A stretch of 64,000 nucleotides of DNA from Bacilli bacterium. GTDB taxonomy: Bacteria; Bacillota_I; Bacilli_A; RFN20; CAG-826. Within the stretch, counting starts at the first letter, position 1. Every line of letters starts with the position of its first letter. Shown here in pieces: positions 26,434-35,416 of this stretch. Location: positions 61,630-125,629 of the forward strand of contig JAKSVG010000002.1 of the NCBI GenBank assembly GCA_024408105.1, in the 5' to 3' direction. The notes beneath the pieces were generated by a model. It had not been told where the DNA came from, did not search any database, and saw nothing but the letters and a program-made list of their open reading frames with translations. The position numbers were made by a program, and so were the translations under genes.

Positions 26434-27717
26434 ATGAATATTAAAAGAGAATCAGAACATGTCGAATTTAAAGAGAGTTTAAGCCAATTATCAAGAGCGC
26501 TTGAGTCTATTGTAGCAATGATAAATAAAAGTGGTACCTGCACAATTTACTTTGGTGTTAAAGATGACGGTTCAATTGTTGGACTTAGTGTAGGAAATAA
26601 GACATTAAAAGACATTAGTCAAACAATTGCGGAACACATAAAACCTACTATAATCCCAAAAATTACCGAAGAACAATATGAAGATAAAATAGTCATTAAA
26701 CTTGAAGCGTCAGGCACGAATACGCCTTATTCTTCAAATGGCAACTATTTTATTAGAAGTGGAAATGAAAATAAAAAAGTTGATCCAGATACAATGAGGC
26801 AATTAATATTTAAAAATTCAAATGACAATATTATTGAAATAGAATCATCTAATCAAGATTTAACCTTTAGTCAACTGTGGCAATTATATATTTTAAGAGG
26901 ATACACACTAAATAAAGATAATTTTGCAAAAAATACAGGATTATTTACTAAAGCCAGGAAGTATAATTATTTAGCAAATTTGTTAGCAGACAATAATGAT
27001 GTATCAATAAAAGTAATTAGATTTAAAGGGATTGATAAATCTGAAATTATTTCTCGAAATGAGTTTGGATATAAGTGCTTAATTTTGTCGCTCAATAGTG
27101 CATTAGATTTTGCTTTATCATTCAACGAAACAAAGGTTGATATGTCTGGTACAATCAGGAAAGAAATTAAATTATTTGATGAATCTTCATTAAGAGAAGC
27201 CTGGATTAATGCATGTTTGCATAGTAAATGGGATAGAATGATTCCTCCAGCAATTTATATTTTTGATGACAGGATAGAAATAGTGTCTACAGGTGGTCTA
27301 CCAATCGATTATTCGAAAGAAGAATTTTTTAATGGAGTGAGTCACCCGATTAATAGAGGTCTTCAAAAAATAATGGCACAACTTGGCTTGGTTGAACAAA
27401 CTGGTCACGGAGTTTTAGAAATTAAAAAACATTATGGCAATGAGGCATTTTATATAAGCGATAATTATTTAAACGTAATTTTAAAATTCCCATTTTTGTT
27501 AACTAGAGGAGAAACAAATTTTTCGGGACTAAATCCATCTCAAGAAAAAGTTTTAAAATCCATTATCAGTAAACCATCAATAACAACTAATGAATTATGC
27601 AAAGTAACGAGCCTTGGAACAAGTAGAATTAGCGAATTAATTAAAGAATTAAAAGAACTGAATCGTATCAAAAGAATAGGATCAAACAAGACTGGATATT
27701 GGGAAATATTGAAATAA
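26434..27717 (+). CDS. AlbA_2-domain (Schlafen-like) ATP-binding transcriptional regulator
   Basis: A 427-residue protein. The N-terminal AlbA_2 domain has ESEHVEFKESLSQLSRALES near residue 5 and TIYFGVKDDGSIVGLSVG near 35. A GHKL-like ATP-binding region contains SLREAWINACLHSKWD near 250, DDRIEIVSTGGLP near 275 and GLVEQTGHGVLEIKKHYG near 320. A C-terminal winged helix-turn-helix (SITTNELCKVTSLGTSRISE near 390) completes it. Such proteins are DNA-binding regulators of unknown ligand, sometimes encoded in accessory or defence contexts. The 27-nt repeats over its own promoter suggest autoregulation. It stands alone in the decayed region. Confidence 0.85.
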   Translation: MNIKRESEHVEFKESLSQLSRALESIVAMINKSGTCTIYFGVKDDGSIVGLSVGNKTLKDISQTIAEHIKPTIIPKITEEQYEDKIVIKLEASGTNTPYSSNGNYFIRSGNENKKVDPDTMRQLIFKNSNDNIIEIESSNQDLTFSQLWQLYILRGYTLNKDNFAKNTGLFTKARKYNYLANLLADNNDVSIKVIRFKGIDKSEIISRNEFGYKCLILSLNSALDFALSFNETKVDMSGTIRKEIKLFDESSLREAWINACLHSKWDRMIPPAIYIFDDRIEIVSTGGLPIDYSKEEFFNGVSHPINRGLQKIMAQLGLVEQTGHGVLEIKKHYGNEAFYISDNYLNVILKFPFLLTRGETNFSGLNPSQEKVLKSIISKPSITTNELCKVTSLGTSRISELIKELKELNRIKRIGSNKTGYWEILK

Positions 27718-28040
27718 TTTTTCTTTAAAAATAGAGGGTTTCAAATTTTCACGATTATGGTAGGGGGTTGCACTCTCTAGAGCTCTAGGGGTTGCAATTG
27801 TATCATTGTGAGAATTTTTGTACAAAACGGAAAGCTATTGAACCGATACTTCTGTAGAAATTATGTGATTTTGGATGTTGACTTCAGACCATATTATGAA
27901 GAAGCGGTGAAATTAGAAAAGTACAATCAACATTAAAGAATAATCCATTGAATGGTTTTTTCTTATTATTTTATTACATTTTCATAATTATTTTTTACAG
28001 GTGGTATAATGTAATTATGTTTTACTAAGGAGAGAGCAAT
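27718..28040. other. 323-nt intergenic region with small repeats and an ORF remnant
   Basis: It contains a direct repeat GGGGTTGCA (27764-27772 and 27788-27796) flanking a perfect 12-nt palindrome CTAGAGCTCTAG (27777-27788). A 42-codon GTG-started open stretch lies at 27808-27936 with no RBS and no recognised homologue. There is a weak hairpin plus T-run at about 27942-27962, and the promoter of the lipoprotein gene. It looks like the far border of the decayed accessory segment. Confidence 0.6.
28002..28010 (+). promoter_or_regulatory. extended -10 promoter of lipoprotein gene
   Basis: TGG followed by TATAAT (28005-28010) is an extended -10 (TGN-TATAAT). No convincing -35 is seen. The RBS AAGGAGAG precedes the ATG at 28041. 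Confidence 0.6.
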
Positions 28041-29294
28041 ATGAAGCGCAAATTATTTTTAATAAGTACGCTATTGGTTTTAGCTTCGAACACTCTTATT
28101 GGTTGTGGAAGCCAAGAAGCACCAGTTAAGTATGCTGTTACAAAAGCTTCAAATACCTTAAATATTAATGTTGTTAATGAAATTGAAAAAGGAAAAGACT
28201 TAACTTTTGAAGTTACATTAACTCAAGATTCTCAAACCAAAGGATATCTTTTGCCAGATGAATCTACAACATCTATTTCCATAGGGAATATGGTATTAGG
28301 AGAATCAAACTATGTTTATAATGCAGATTATGAACATGCTAAGGGACTATTTTCAGTTCCATCTTGCTTTATTAATGAAAAAGTTAATTTAGCAATCGAA
28401 GCTTATAAACCGGAACTTATAGTTGGAGAAATCAAATTAGAAAATAACAACACTCCAATTAAACTTCTTAATGATGATAAACCAATTCTTGGAACAGATT
28501 ATTTAAATGTATTAGAAGTTATTAATGGTGATGTAGTTCAATATGGCTTACCAGCAAAAATTCAAATTGAATGCATCGATGCAATTGATAAAGAACCATA
28601 TAAATTAGTCGCTGGTCAATATTTCTACGATAATGAAACAGGCAACATCTTTATTCCTGGTGAATTTTTAGAAGGAGATATTGTTATCTATGCAGAAGCA
28701 GTGGACTTTAAATCAATTAAAATCAACATTTATATGTTCTCTGAAAATACTTTGTCTTTCAAAATTGATACTAAAAGTGGAGAAGTTCATTATAACGATC
28801 AAGGTGTTGGTCTAATTATTACACCTGCAGATCCATCTTATTTTTTGCCAGAATATATTGATGGAGTAACAATTAACGGCATTCCTGCAGATTATAATTA
28901 TTTAATTGATAATGAAAGATTAGCTAACTTAGCAATTGGCGGAAAAATACTCGGAGATATCGTTGTCTACGCCAAAGGCGTAAAACAAAAAGCAGTCAAA
29001 ATGTATAATAATTCATCTTCTGCTACTGATGTCGTTGCAGTTAGTAATCCTGATTTAGTAATAAATGCACCTGTATATGCTTATTTAGCACCAAAAAATC
29101 CTGCCGAATATAAATTACCAGCTACTCTTGAGAAAGTTCAAACCATGATCAAGAACGCTGGTGGTCAATTAGAAGTATATACATTTGAGCCATCTCAATA
29201 TTATTATGATTCATTAACGGGTTTATTCTTAATTACTAATAAAGACCTTGTTACAGATATCATTTCAATTGTTGCGTCTGCGGTCGCAAAATAA
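28041..29294 (+). CDS. repeat-containing surface lipoprotein, unknown
   Basis: A 417-residue protein with a signal peptide and lipobox LIGC (Cys22). The mature part is about four imperfect repeats of 85-100 residues, each ending in a similar motif: YFYDNETGNIFIPG..GDIVIYAEAV, YNYLIDNERLAN..GDIVVYAKGV, and YYYDSLTGLFLITN..DIISIVASAV. I recognise no catalytic motif, and adhesion or binding is a guess. Shortly downstream (29329-29415) is a C-terminal scrap of a similar protein, which suggests duplication and loss in this lipoprotein family. Confidence 0.8.
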   Translation: MKRKLFLISTLLVLASNTLIGCGSQEAPVKYAVTKASNTLNINVVNEIEKGKDLTFEVTLTQDSQTKGYLLPDESTTSISIGNMVLGESNYVYNADYEHAKGLFSVPSCFINEKVNLAIEAYKPELIVGEIKLENNNTPIKLLNDDKPILGTDYLNVLEVINGDVVQYGLPAKIQIECIDAIDKEPYKLVAGQYFYDNETGNIFIPGEFLEGDIVIYAEAVDFKSIKINIYMFSENTLSFKIDTKSGEVHYNDQGVGLIITPADPSYFLPEYIDGVTINGIPADYNYLIDNERLANLAIGGKILGDIVVYAKGVKQKAVKMYNNSSSATDVVAVSNPDLVINAPVYAYLAPKNPAEYKLPATLEKVQTMIKNAGGQLEVYTFEPSQYYYDSLTGLFLITNKDLVTDIISIVASAVAK

Positions 29295-29328
29295 TTATAA
29301 ACAATTATTATAGAAATGCCTTCTTTAA

Positions 29329-29415
29329 ATGGAGATAGGCGAAACGCAAACTGGCATTCCATTTTTTGTCCCTACTAATGCATTGAAAGAAGTTAATATT
29401 ACGGCTGTTAATTAA
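29329..29415 (+). pseudogene. tail fragment of a lipoprotein paralogue
   Basis: A 28-codon frame ending in TGIPFFVPTNALKEVNITAV-N-stop. The pattern (T-G, aromatic, F-V-P, L, then I-x-A-V) resembles the repeat ends of the preceding lipoprotein. There is no upstream frame or RBS. It is probably the remnant of a deleted third lipoprotein gene. Confidence 0.45.
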
Positions 29416-29442
29416 TCGTATTTAACAAGGAGAGAAAAGAAC

Positions 29443-31461
29443 ATGAAAAAAATTATAATAAAGACATTAGGATTTATATTTACATCTGTTTTGTTAACTA
29501 GCTGTGGAGGAAATAATCCCCACACACATTCATGGTCAGATGAATGGACTTGTAATAATTTAGAACATTGGCACGCTTGTTCTGAATGTATAGAAACTAA
29601 GGATAAAGCCACGCATATTGATACTGATAATGATGGTATATGCGATGTTTGTAATCATTATTATCACGAGCCAATTAAACCAACTACTTTGGAAATTGTT
29701 AATCAACCTCAAAACGCAACAATTAACTATGGGGAAGGAATTTCAATGAGCGTAAAAGTGAATAATCCGGAGCTTGTTAAATCTTACCAATGGTATAACG
29801 GATTATTTGAGAATGGACAACTAGTGGAATCTGTAGCGTTACTTGGTAGTAAAGCTAAAACTGATACGTATAGTTTAAAGACATTTTTAACTTATTATCC
29901 AGATGCAAACTTTGGTTTTCAATGCAAAATAACAGATATTAATGGTAATGAAATTGAATCTAATTGGGCACAAGTTTTTGTAAATGAAACTGAAAAAGAT
30001 ATTCCTCATATTGTTTTAGGAGATTATCTTATTACCCCAGGGAAAACTTTTGATTTAGCCTCTACCCCATATGGAAGTGGAACAATTACAGTTAATGAAA
30101 CTTGTGATCACTTTGTTTTTGAAAATGTTATGCTATCTAATCAATTTTTTGATACAAATTTTGAAGGAATTGGATTTAGATATCTAGATTATGGACCTAA
30201 TTTTAAAGATGTCACTTTTGAATTTAAGGGTGTGAATACTTTTCAAAACTTTTATTGGGATGATGAGCGTGCAGAAGGTGGATCTATATTTCAATATCAA
30301 GTGCTTGGATTAGATTCTGAAGATGAAAAACCAACAGCCACATTTACTGGATCTGGTTCCTTATCATTCTACGGTGGTTCATACGGAATAGTGTGTGAAT
30401 ATGCGAATATGATTCAAGATATTGATATTAGCTTTTATAGCCAACCTGGTAGACGCCAAAGTGGTATTAAATGTGAAAATTATACTCTTGCTAAAGATAG
30501 ATTATTTAAAGGTTCATTAACAGGAAAAGGTGTTGATGTAAATACTGCTTCTTTAGAAGAAGGAAGTAAATTCTACCTTGATTTAGGGACTGCTTATAGT
30601 GGGATGATGGGTTCTAATTATGCAATTGACGCCACTGATGACATTAATATAAATGGTGCGGATATAAAAATTAATTCACTTTTTAATTTGAAAAAACAAC
30701 TTGAAGATGACATTCATCTAGTATCAGTTGGAATTCTAAGTATGGAAGGAGAAGTTTCAATTAATAATTCAAATATAGAAATTTCTGCACTTCAATATAA
30801 TGATGATCTCGATATTGAAGAAACTTTTACTTCTGCCGCTGCTGTCGCCGGAATTAGTGCACAGTTTTTAAAGATGAACAATTCAAATCTTAAAATAGAT
30901 ATTCAAGGAACCGCTATTGAAGAAGCTCGCGCTATTAATACGCAAGGATTTTCCGGAACTAATTGTTTATTAAATCTTGATGTTGCTGGAAGAACGGCTG
31001 GAGGGATTGAATGCTATGGCACAATTCCTGAAGATTTAGCGCCTGTATCTTTTGAAAATACAGATATTAATATCAACTTACATAACTATCTTTTGGATAT
31101 TTCGAGTGATGTCATAATATTACCATGGGATAATTCTGCAATTTACGGTACTTCATTTGATTTTAAATCATCACATCAAAATACAATTACAATTAATACA
31201 AATGGTGGCCCAACTATTTGTTTAAGAACACGCATTGAAGAAGATAGAGATAAACGTATCGAACCCCATGACGACTATGATGAGCATCATCTACAATTTG
31301 AAAATGTTTCCTATGTATCTTCTAAAACAATTAATTATAACGAAAAATCATATAATACAGCTTATGGATGGAATTTCGTTTATGAAACATTATATGAAAA
31401 GTTAGGCTCTGGAAACTATAAATACATAGATAATGTTACAATAACATATGTTGCCAAATAA
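29443..31461 (+). CDS. large surface lipoprotein with His/Cys motif and Ig-like domain
   Basis: A 672-residue protein with a signal peptide and lipobox LTSC (Cys20). Immediately after is a His/Cys-rich segment, HTHSWSDEWTCNNLEHWHAC, followed by C-x-C and the Asp-rich DTDNDGICDVC near residue 63, a motif common in surface proteins of gut Firmicutes. Residues about 80-180 resemble an Ig-like domain (QPQNATINYGEGISMSVKVN, YQWYNG). The rest is beta-strand rich with repeated Asn/Asp-Ile-x-Ile stretches suggesting a beta-helix. No catalytic motif is recognised. It has its own RBS AAGGAGAG. Confidence 0.8.
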   Translation: MKKIIIKTLGFIFTSVLLTSCGGNNPHTHSWSDEWTCNNLEHWHACSECIETKDKATHIDTDNDGICDVCNHYYHEPIKPTTLEIVNQPQNATINYGEGISMSVKVNNPELVKSYQWYNGLFENGQLVESVALLGSKAKTDTYSLKTFLTYYPDANFGFQCKITDINGNEIESNWAQVFVNETEKDIPHIVLGDYLITPGKTFDLASTPYGSGTITVNETCDHFVFENVMLSNQFFDTNFEGIGFRYLDYGPNFKDVTFEFKGVNTFQNFYWDDERAEGGSIFQYQVLGLDSEDEKPTATFTGSGSLSFYGGSYGIVCEYANMIQDIDISFYSQPGRRQSGIKCENYTLAKDRLFKGSLTGKGVDVNTASLEEGSKFYLDLGTAYSGMMGSNYAIDATDDININGADIKINSLFNLKKQLEDDIHLVSVGILSMEGEVSINNSNIEISALQYNDDLDIEETFTSAAAVAGISAQFLKMNNSNLKIDIQGTAIEEARAINTQGFSGTNCLLNLDVAGRTAGGIECYGTIPEDLAPVSFENTDININLHNYLLDISSDVIILPWDNSAIYGTSFDFKSSHQNTITINTNGGPTICLRTRIEEDRDKRIEPHDDYDEHHLQFENVSYVSSKTINYNEKSYNTAYGWNFVYETLYEKLGSGNYKYIDNVTITYVAK

Positions 31462-31485
31462 TAAGGCAAAATTGTGATAAGAATC

Positions 31486-31510
31486 AAAAAAGAGGCATAG
31501 CCTCTTTTTA
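31486..31510. terminator. bidirectional terminator
   Basis: The stem AAAAGAGGC (31488-31496)/GCCTCTTTT (31500-31508) with an ATA loop has A-runs and T-runs on both sides. It can end both the lipoprotein transcript and the converging ABC transporter operon. Confidence 0.85.
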
Positions 31511-31549
31511 ATTTTCAATATATAGCAATAAATAAGTTTATCTAGAGCC

Positions 31550-32479
31550 CTATCTTAACCCTTTATCGTATGGTATCCCCTCGGCTTTTGGAGCCTTACT
31601 TTTCTTTGATGTGATACATAAGACTATTAAGCAGACGACATAAGGTAAAACTAAATAGAATGTTGAATCTAGAGCCATCCATCCGAATGATGTGTATGAA
31701 AGACTTAACGCTCTTAATAAACCAAATAATATTGCTCCTAAGAATATTAAGAATGGTTTCCATTGTCCTAATATCATAACCGCTAACGCTAAGAAACCAA
31801 ATCCATTAACTCCGGCATCAAATTGCCAAGATGAATTAGCGCCCATAATAAAGGCAAGTCCACCAATGCCTGCTAGAGCGCCTGAAATCATAACACCAAT
31901 ATATCTCATCTTTTTAACATTGATTCCATTACTATCGGCAGCTTGAGGATTTTCGCCACAACTCATTAAATTAAGTCCAAATTTTGTTCTATAAAGAACA
32001 ATCATGGAGACAATTAATATGATAACCATTACTAGCATGAACCAATTAAATTCGAATCCGCCTAATTGGACAACGAAGAATTTTCTTGCTTCAATAAATT
32101 CTAGTTTAACTGATGCTTTTCCATCATCGTTTAATGTTATGGCTTTAACGATAACGATTGATAAAGCAGTCGCTAGTATATTCATAGCAGTGCCTGTTAT
32201 TGTTTGATTTGCTTTAAATGTTACTGCCGCTAACGCGAGTAAAAGAGAATATAAAATGCCTGCGACTATTGCAATAAGCATAACAATAATGACGTATAGC
32301 CCACCAGGAATCGTTAAAGGAAGATAACGCATGGCAATTGCTCCTGCTAAAGCACCCATAACCATCGTGCCTTCTAGACCAATATTGATGACTCCGCTTC
32401 TTTCTGACCACATACCTGCTAACGCAACCACAGTAAGAACGACAGCAAAGATGATTGTGTATTGAATTAACAAAACCAT
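31550..32479 (-). CDS. nucleoside-type ABC transporter permease 2
   Basis: A 309-residue permease of the BPD_transp_2 family with about eight or nine membrane segments. The N-terminal segment SERSGVINIGLEGTMVMGAL near residue 26 and GENPQAADSNGINVKKMRY near 175 are hallmark regions of the second permease of BMP-family (NupQ/YufQ-like) nucleoside importers. It is the last gene of a four-gene operon and abuts the preceding permease gene with no gap. Confidence 0.93.
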   Translation of the reverse strand: MVLLIQYTIIFAVVLTVVALAGMWSERSGVINIGLEGTMVMGALAGAIAMRYLPLTIPGGLYVIIVMLIAIVAGILYSLLLALAAVTFKANQTITGTAMNILATALSIVIVKAITLNDDGKASVKLEFIEARKFFVVQLGGFEFNWFMLVMVIILIVSMIVLYRTKFGLNLMSCGENPQAADSNGINVKKMRYIGVMISGALAGIGGLAFIMGANSSWQFDAGVNGFGFLALAVMILGQWKPFLIFLGAILFGLLRALSLSYTSFGWMALDSTFYLVLPYVVCLIVLCITSKKSKAPKAEGIPYDKGLR

Positions 32480-33712
32480 TTATTTGTCCTCCTTTAACAT
32501 TTGTGGGCGATTCTTTTTCTTTTTGAAATGAAATTTGATTTCGCCATTACTAAGTTTATTTACGAAGATGCGTAGTCCACCGGCAAAAGCACATAGATAA
32601 ATAATCACGCCAACAATTAAATCAGCTGTTTGTGAGCAATACATGTCTGTATTGAGTTTGGCTCCAGCAGACATAATATGCTGCAAGAAATAAGATGAGA
32701 ATATCGCCCCGATCGGATTTAGCCCACCTAAGAAAGCAGCTGATATTCCATCAAATCCCATTTGAGGAACCACGCTTGGACATGTATATATTCCCATTCC
32801 TGAAAGATAGAATAAAGGTGCGCCTAAACCTGCAAGTGCGCCACTAATCGCCATTGATAAAATAATTGATCTTTTTTCATTTATCCCTGCATATTTCGCA
32901 CCGTTTCTATTAAATCCAGTTGCCATTAATTCATACCCAAATACAGTTCTTCTTAGAACAATAATGACAACCACTGCAAAGAATATTGCGACAAATAAGC
33001 CAATTCCAAAATAAGCAAATCCAGTTGCATTATTTAGTCCAAGTGTAGGAAGTAAAGAACTAGATGCATTTTCTGCAATATTAAATGTTTCATTAACTGA
33101 ATCATTCCATGCAGGAGATTTCTTGATTATTAGATTAACAACATATAAAGCAATCCAATTTAACATGATTGATGAAATAACTTCATTGACATTGAAATAA
33201 GCTTTTAATAAACCGACCAAGCTCCCCATGATTGCACCACCAATAATGGCGAGAATTGTGCACACATACCATGGCAGATGTAAAACTAGTGAGCATAGAA
33301 GAGTTATGCAAGAAGCAACGAGGTATTGTCCTGATGCTCCAATATTGAATAAACCTGCTTTATAAGCAAATAAAACTGATAAAGCACAGCAAAGTAATGG
33401 AGTTGTATTCACAAGTGTCTTAGCAAAATATTTTAATTCTAATTCACCTCTATTAAATGTTAAGAAGTTCAATAAAATAGTTTGAAATCCACTTGCAGCG
33501 CCTTCTGGATTAATAATTAATAAAGTAATATAGCCAACCAATAAACCAACCAAAATGCAAATTAAAGATGTTATGACGGATTGAACCCCGTTATTTCTAA
33601 TGAACTTCTTCGCATATGAAGGATTATTTTCATTTTGAGCTTTAAATAAATACTTAAAGAAGTGTTTAATTGAATGGCCGATTTTGCTAAAGAAAATAGA
33701 AATGTTATTCAT
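32480..33712 (-). CDS. nucleoside-type ABC transporter permease 1
   Basis: A permease of about 410 residues (NupP/YufP-like). It has a basic cytoplasmic N-terminus, then KAGLFNIGASGQYLVASCIT near residue 125, SSIMLNWIALYVVN near 185, and ATGFNRNGAKYAGINEKR near 280, the typical cytoplasmic EAA-like region of this family. The start is ATG 33712, preceded by AAGGAG 5 nt upstream; the longer TTG start at 33733 is less likely. It overlaps the ATPase stop by 8 nt, indicating translational coupling. Confidence 0.93.
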   Translation of the reverse strand: MNNISIFFSKIGHSIKHFFKYLFKAQNENNPSYAKKFIRNNGVQSVITSLICILVGLLVGYITLLIINPEGAASGFQTILLNFLTFNRGELELKYFAKTLVNTTPLLCCALSVLFAYKAGLFNIGASGQYLVASCITLLCSLVLHLPWYVCTILAIIGGAIMGSLVGLLKAYFNVNEVISSIMLNWIALYVVNLIIKKSPAWNDSVNETFNIAENASSSLLPTLGLNNATGFAYFGIGLFVAIFFAVVVIIVLRRTVFGYELMATGFNRNGAKYAGINEKRSIILSMAISGALAGLGAPLFYLSGMGIYTCPSVVPQMGFDGISAAFLGGLNPIGAIFSSYFLQHIMSAGAKLNTDMYCSQTADLIVGVIIYLCAFAGGLRIFVNKLSNGEIKFHFKKKKNRPQMLKEDK

Positions 33713-35414
33713 GTTTTTCTCCTTTCGCACCAATCATATATAAGCCAATTTCTCTTGCGTTAGTTTTTGATGATTCTAATTCGCCTTGTATCTTTCCATC
33801 GTGCATAACTAAAATTCTATCCGACAAATTAAGCACCTCATCCATTTCAAATGATACGAGTAAAATAGCTTTGCCTAAATCTCTTTGTTCGATTAATTGC
33901 TCGTGAATTCTTGTTACTGCTCCAACATCTAACCCTCTTGTTGGCTGTACTGCAATTAATAAATCTCCATTTTTTTCAATTTCTCGACCAATAATTGCTT
34001 TTTGTTGGTTTCCACCTGACATTCCTCTAACATTTGAATAAACGCCAAATAAAGACCTCACATCATATTTTTCGATAATCATATTCGCGTATTGTTTCCT
34101 GGCTTTAAAATTTATAAAACCAAATCTAGAAAACTCTTTTGAATTTTGCTTACCAAGAGCAATGTTTTCATCCAATCTATAATCCAAAATTAAACCATGC
34201 TTATGTCTATCTTCAGGGATATGTGCCATTCCAGCATTATTTCTACGTTTGATTGAATAAGAAGAAATATCAGTGCCATTTAATAAAATTTGTCCTGATT
34301 TTATGGACTCTAGTCCAGTTAAACCAAATATTAAATCGGATTGTCCATTTCCATCAATACCAGCAATGCAAACGATTTCACCCTTTCTTACATTAAATGA
34401 AACGTCTTTTACTTTGTCTATTTTTCTTTGTTTATCATAGATAACAAGATTTTTAACATCTAAAACTACATCTGTTGGATTTGCAGGCTTCTTATTTAGC
34501 TCTAAAGAAATATGATGACCAACCATTAAATCTGATAATTCATTTTCATTCACATCAGCAATATTAACAGTGCCAACATATTTTCCTTTTCTTAATATTG
34601 AACAACGATCTCCAACTGCGAAAATCTCTTTCATTTTATGCGTGATAAAGATGATTGATTTGCCTTCACTCGTTAGATTTTTCATAATCTTCATTAATTC
34701 ATCAATTTCTTGAGGTGTTAAAACTGCAGTAGGCTCATCAAAAATCAAAATATCATTTTCTCGATAGAGCATTTTTAATATTTCAACGCGTTGTTGCATA
34801 CCGACAGTGATATCACTAATCAAAGCATCAAGTTCGATATCAAGATGATATTTCTTAGATATTGCTAAAACATCTTCTCTAGCTTTTTTATAATCAATAA
34901 AATGAAATATTTTTTTATTTAGATATGTTAATAATTTATTAATTAGACATATGTCTAAAAATTTACTAATTCCTTGTGAAATGTAAAACCAAGAAACTTT
35001 AAAAAAATGGATGATTTTTTTCCAAAATGATGAGCCATCTTTTAATGATGGTTTTTCTTTTGCTACATATTTATATTCCTTAAATGGTTCAACTCCAATG
35101 ATGATATTTTTTAAAACACTTATACATTCAACCAATTTAAAGTGTTGATGGACCATTCCGATATGATATTTCCTTGCATCATTTGGATTTTTGATTCTTA
35201 CAGTTTCGCCATTAATCTTTATCTCGCCATAAGTTGGATCATATAAACCAAATAAAATACTCATTAAAGTTGATTTACCTGCTCCGTTTTCTCCTAATAA
35301 AACATGTATTTCACCTTTTCTTAATTTCAGCGATACATCATCGTTAGCGAGCACACCTGAAAAGCTTTTCGTAATGTGAAGCATTTCTAAAATATAGTTT
35401 TCTTTTTCTAACAT
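33705..35414 (-). CDS. nucleoside-type ABC transporter ATP-binding protein (tandem ABC)
   Basis: A 569-residue protein with two ABC domains (NupO/YufO/RbsA type). Domain 1 has Walker A LLGENGAGKST (residues 39-49), the Q-loop MVHQHFKLV near 87, signature TVGMQQRVEILKML near 205, and Walker B ILIFDEPTAVLTPQE near 222. Domain 2 has a variant Walker A with IAGIDGNGQSDL, signature VRGMSGGNQQKAIIGRE and PTRGLDVGA. Residues about 110-169 form an extra segment rich in aromatic and hydrophobic residues between the Q-loop and the helical domain of ABC 1, making it some 55-60 residues longer than usual. Confidence 0.93.
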   Translation of the reverse strand: MLEKENYILEMLHITKSFSGVLANDDVSLKLRKGEIHVLLGENGAGKSTLMSILFGLYDPTYGEIKINGETVRIKNPNDARKYHIGMVHQHFKLVECISVLKNIIIGVEPFKEYKYVAKEKPSLKDGSSFWKKIIHFFKVSWFYISQGISKFLDICLINKLLTYLNKKIFHFIDYKKAREDVLAISKKYHLDIELDALISDITVGMQQRVEILKMLYRENDILIFDEPTAVLTPQEIDELMKIMKNLTSEGKSIIFITHKMKEIFAVGDRCSILRKGKYVGTVNIADVNENELSDLMVGHHISLELNKKPANPTDVVLDVKNLVIYDKQRKIDKVKDVSFNVRKGEIVCIAGIDGNGQSDLIFGLTGLESIKSGQILLNGTDISSYSIKRRNNAGMAHIPEDRHKHGLILDYRLDENIALGKQNSKEFSRFGFINFKARKQYANMIIEKYDVRSLFGVYSNVRGMSGGNQQKAIIGREIEKNGDLLIAVQPTRGLDVGAVTRIHEQLIEQRDLGKAILLVSFEMDEVLNLSDRILVMHDGKIQGELESSKTNAREIGLYMIGAKGEKHE

Positions 35415-35416
35415 AA

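Noticed and set aside
25583..28040. Intact integrative element or prophage at tRNA-Ala
   Set aside because: There is no intact integrase, no flanking duplication of the tRNA 3' end within the window, and no structural phage genes. Only decayed fragments remain.
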